From: Methylobacterium longum
GTDB taxonomy: Bacteria > Pseudomonadota > Alphaproteobacteria > Rhizobiales > Beijerinckiaceae
NCBI RefSeq assembly: GCF_022179385.1
Contig: NZ_BPQS01000049.1
Coordinates: 1-37,260 of the forward strand
DNA: 37,260 bases
Direction: 5' to 3'
In this document: one piece after another, positions 35,381 to 37,260 of the stretch
Layout of the letters: each line of letters opens with the position of its first letter
How positions within the stretch are numbered: the first letter of the stretch is position 1
Program-made: the position numbers and the translations under genes
Notes under the pieces: generated by a model
What the model was told of the DNA's origin: nothing
The model's input: the letters and a program-made list of their open reading frames with translations, nothing else
Database searches by the model: none

Positions 35381-36841
35381 GTGACCGCGGACGTCGACCG
35401 GCATGAACTCCGGCAGATCATCGCCGGCCTGAGCGAGGGCGTGATCCTGGTCGAGCCCGACCAGACCATCGCCTACGCCAACGAGGCCGCCCTCGCGATG
35501 CACGGAGCCGGCAGCTTGGACGAGCTCGGGCCCACCGTCGACGATTATCGTCAGCGCTTCGCCCTGCGCTACCGGAATCACCGCGCGCCCGAGCATTATC
35601 CGATCGAGCGCGTGGTGGCCGGGGAGCAGTTCCACGACGTCGTCGTCGAGGTGCGACGCACGGACAATCCCGAGGCTGACTTCGTCCACTCGCTCCGCAG
35701 CCTGGTCGCCACCGACCGCGACGGCAACCCGAGCTGCCTCGCCCTGATCCTCAAGGACGTCTCCGACCAGTTCGAGGCCGAGGAGCGGTTCGAGACGACC
35801 TTCAACGCCAATCCGGCGCCTGCGGTGATCACGCGGCTGTCCGATCTGCGCCACGTCAAGGTGAACACCGGCTTCCTGGAGATGACCGGCTTCACCCGCG
35901 ATGCCGTGATCGGACGCAGCGTCTACGAGGTCGACGTGCTGGCCAACGCGCGCAACCGCGAGCTGGCCGTTTCCCGGCTCCACGCCGGTGACACCATTCC
36001 TCAGATGGAGGCCTGTCTCGATCTGCCGGAGGGCGGGAGCCGGTTCGTCATCGTGGCCGGCCAGCGGATCGACATGGGCGACGAGCCCTGCATGCTGTTC
36101 ACCTTCGCCGACCTCGAACTGCGCCGGAAGGCCGAGACGGCGCTGCGCCAGAGCGAGGAGCGCTTCGCCAAGGCGTTCCGGATGACGCCGGTGCCGACCG
36201 TTCTGACGCGCGCAGAAGATTTCCACGTCACCGGCGTCAACGAGGCCTTCACCCGGGTCTTCGGCCTGGGCGAGGACCGGATCGTGGGGCGCAGTCTCGT
36301 CGAGGCCGGCCTGTGGGTTTCCGATTCGCAACGTGTGCAGGTCGAATCCGCGCTGGAGCGGCACGGCTTCCTGCTCGGCGTCGAGGTCTGTCTTCGCCAC
36401 GAGAGCGGAGCCAATCTCGATTGCTTGGTCTCGGCCGAGCGCGTGCGCATCAACGACGCCGAGTTCGTGTTGCTGGTGATGCAGGACATCACCGCGCGCA
36501 AGCACACCGAGCGCGAGCTGTTCGACGCCATCGAGGCCGTGATGGCCGACACGTCCTGGTTCAGCCGCGGCCTGATCGAGAAGCTCGCCAACCTGCGCCG
36601 GCCCGGACGGGAGAGCGCGGACGGTTCGGTGCCGAACCTGACCTTGCGCGAGCGGCAGATCCTGACCCTCATCTGCTCGGGCCTCGACGACGACGCCATC
36701 GCCCGCAAGCTCGGATTGTCGCGCAACACGGTCCGCAATCACGGCGCCGCTCTCTATCGCAAGCTCGGCATCCACAAGCGCAGCGAAGCCGTGGTGTGGG
36801 GCCGGGAAAATGGATTTCCCCTCAATACCACAGAAGGATAA
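35381..36841 (+). CDS. multi-PAS LuxR-type transcriptional regulator
   Basis: A 486-residue cytoplasmic regulator with three PAS-like domains and a C-terminal LuxR helix-turn-helix. PAS1 (about 8-115) opens LRQIIAGLSEGVILVEPDQ, PAS2 is at about 135-250 (FNANPAPAVITRLSDLRHVK) and PAS3 at about 260-375 (FRMTPVPTVLTRAEDFHVTG). The DNA-binding domain (about 420-480) reads LTLRERQILTLICSGLDDD, then IARKLGLSRNTVRNHGAALY and RKLGIHKRSE. No histidine kinase or receiver domain is present, so PAS ligands or redox state probably act directly. The frame is open to 35258, but codons there are atypical and a perfect EcfG promoter lies inside, so GTG 35381 is chosen. The ribosome binding site is weak. Target genes are unknown. 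Confidence 0.88.
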   Translation: MTADVDRHELRQIIAGLSEGVILVEPDQTIAYANEAALAMHGAGSLDELGPTVDDYRQRFALRYRNHRAPEHYPIERVVAGEQFHDVVVEVRRTDNPEADFVHSLRSLVATDRDGNPSCLALILKDVSDQFEAEERFETTFNANPAPAVITRLSDLRHVKVNTGFLEMTGFTRDAVIGRSVYEVDVLANARNRELAVSRLHAGDTIPQMEACLDLPEGGSRFVIVAGQRIDMGDEPCMLFTFADLELRRKAETALRQSEERFAKAFRMTPVPTVLTRAEDFHVTGVNEAFTRVFGLGEDRIVGRSLVEAGLWVSDSQRVQVESALERHGFLLGVEVCLRHESGANLDCLVSAERVRINDAEFVLLVMQDITARKHTERELFDAIEAVMADTSWFSRGLIEKLANLRRPGRESADGSVPNLTLRERQILTLICSGLDDDAIARKLGLSRNTVRNHGAALYRKLGIHKRSEAVVWGRENGFPLNTTEG

Positions 36842-37260
36842 AGATTAGTCTACCGGTATAAATAAACCATTGAACGCGCCCGACACGCGCACATCTTCCG
36901 GTTCTTCAGTGTCGGTTCGGGCACGACGCGGCGGCACTGGTCGACGGCTTGGGTTCTGACGCCGCTGATCGTGGTCGGAAGACGCGGTGAACAGCACCAC
37001 GCGCAGGCCTCCTACGGGTGACGCTCAGGGTCGATCCGGGGGAGGGGCCGGCCAGCGCGCCGAGCACCGGGCTGGGGACGACAGGGCCAGGGACGACCGA
37101 TCCGTAACCGACGGGGTCGGGTCCTGCGAGTCTCAGGCGAGCGCCATCGAGCCCTCGGGCTCGGAGGGTGCCTGACCGGGACCGGTCGACGGGTTCCGGC
37201 CCGGGACCGCGGCGGCCGAACGAGACACGGCCGAGATCACAACCGAGATCGCAACAGGAG
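36842..37260. other. terminal intergenic stretch, nothing called
   Basis: The last 419 bases contain only a short frame (36987-37175) without domain or ribosome binding site. An upstream region or leader of a gene beyond the window is possible. Confidence 0.4.

Overview
The window is G+C-rich DNA from an alphaproteobacterium, most likely Methylobacterium or a close relative in the Hyphomicrobiales (Rhizobiales). This is inferred from family content (BcsS, LdtR-type MarR regulator, DUF1236, DUF6163, RpoH next to RluD), from CtrA-type and EcfG-type promoter motifs, and from strong G/C bias at third codon positions. No database search was possible.

Layout. 1-3169: 3' part of a large autotransporter adhesin with internal duplications. 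3184-5236: gene-poor tract holding dead IS5- and IS481-type transposase fragments. 5237-8478: a KaiC-family double ATPase translationally coupled to a hybrid histidine kinase. 8970-10330: small hypothetical genes and a cobalamin-binding-fold protein. 10331-15600: sparse region with small exported or anchored proteins, a PilZ c-di-GMP receptor, an AlgJ/AlgX-like acyltransferase, an A+T-rich island and two CtrA boxes. 15591-18048: a secreted protein of unknown function, a DUF1236 protein and a sugar-type formyltransferase. 18160-22089: an SDR protein lacking the catalytic tyrosine, next to an iron-sulfur photolyase, then bcsS and an ExoD-family gene. 22099-26309: ldtR, DUF6163, hemB with a coupled lipoprotein gene, an RDD protein and bpt. 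26414-30494: purB, a D-amino acid transaminase gene, a small exported protein gene and purA. 30761-34358: an anchored protein of unknown function facing rpoH and rluD. 34462-34537: tRNA-Glu(CTC). 35381-36841: a PAS-LuxR regulator. The last 420 bp hold nothing that can be called.

Shared themes. Several genes are linked to light, redox or stress sensing: the KaiC-kinase pair, the B12-fold protein, the FeS photolyase with its SDR partner, and the PAS-LuxR regulator. Four stretches match the EcfG general-stress promoter (GGAAC, a 16-17 base spacer, then NGTT). Each lies 20-65 bp before a start codon: two small exported proteins, DUF1236 and the PAS-LuxR regulator. Two perfect TTAA-N7-TTAA boxes lie before an anchored protein and an 83-codon gene, suggesting CtrA control. 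The housekeeping half (hemB, purB, purA, rpoH, rluD, tRNA) looks like stable chromosome; the first 17 kb look like an accessory region.

The best candidates for something new are the KaiC-kinase pair without KaiA or KaiB and with altered phosphosites, the tyrosine-less SDR beside the FeS photolyase, and the set of small exported proteins behind EcfG-like promoters.
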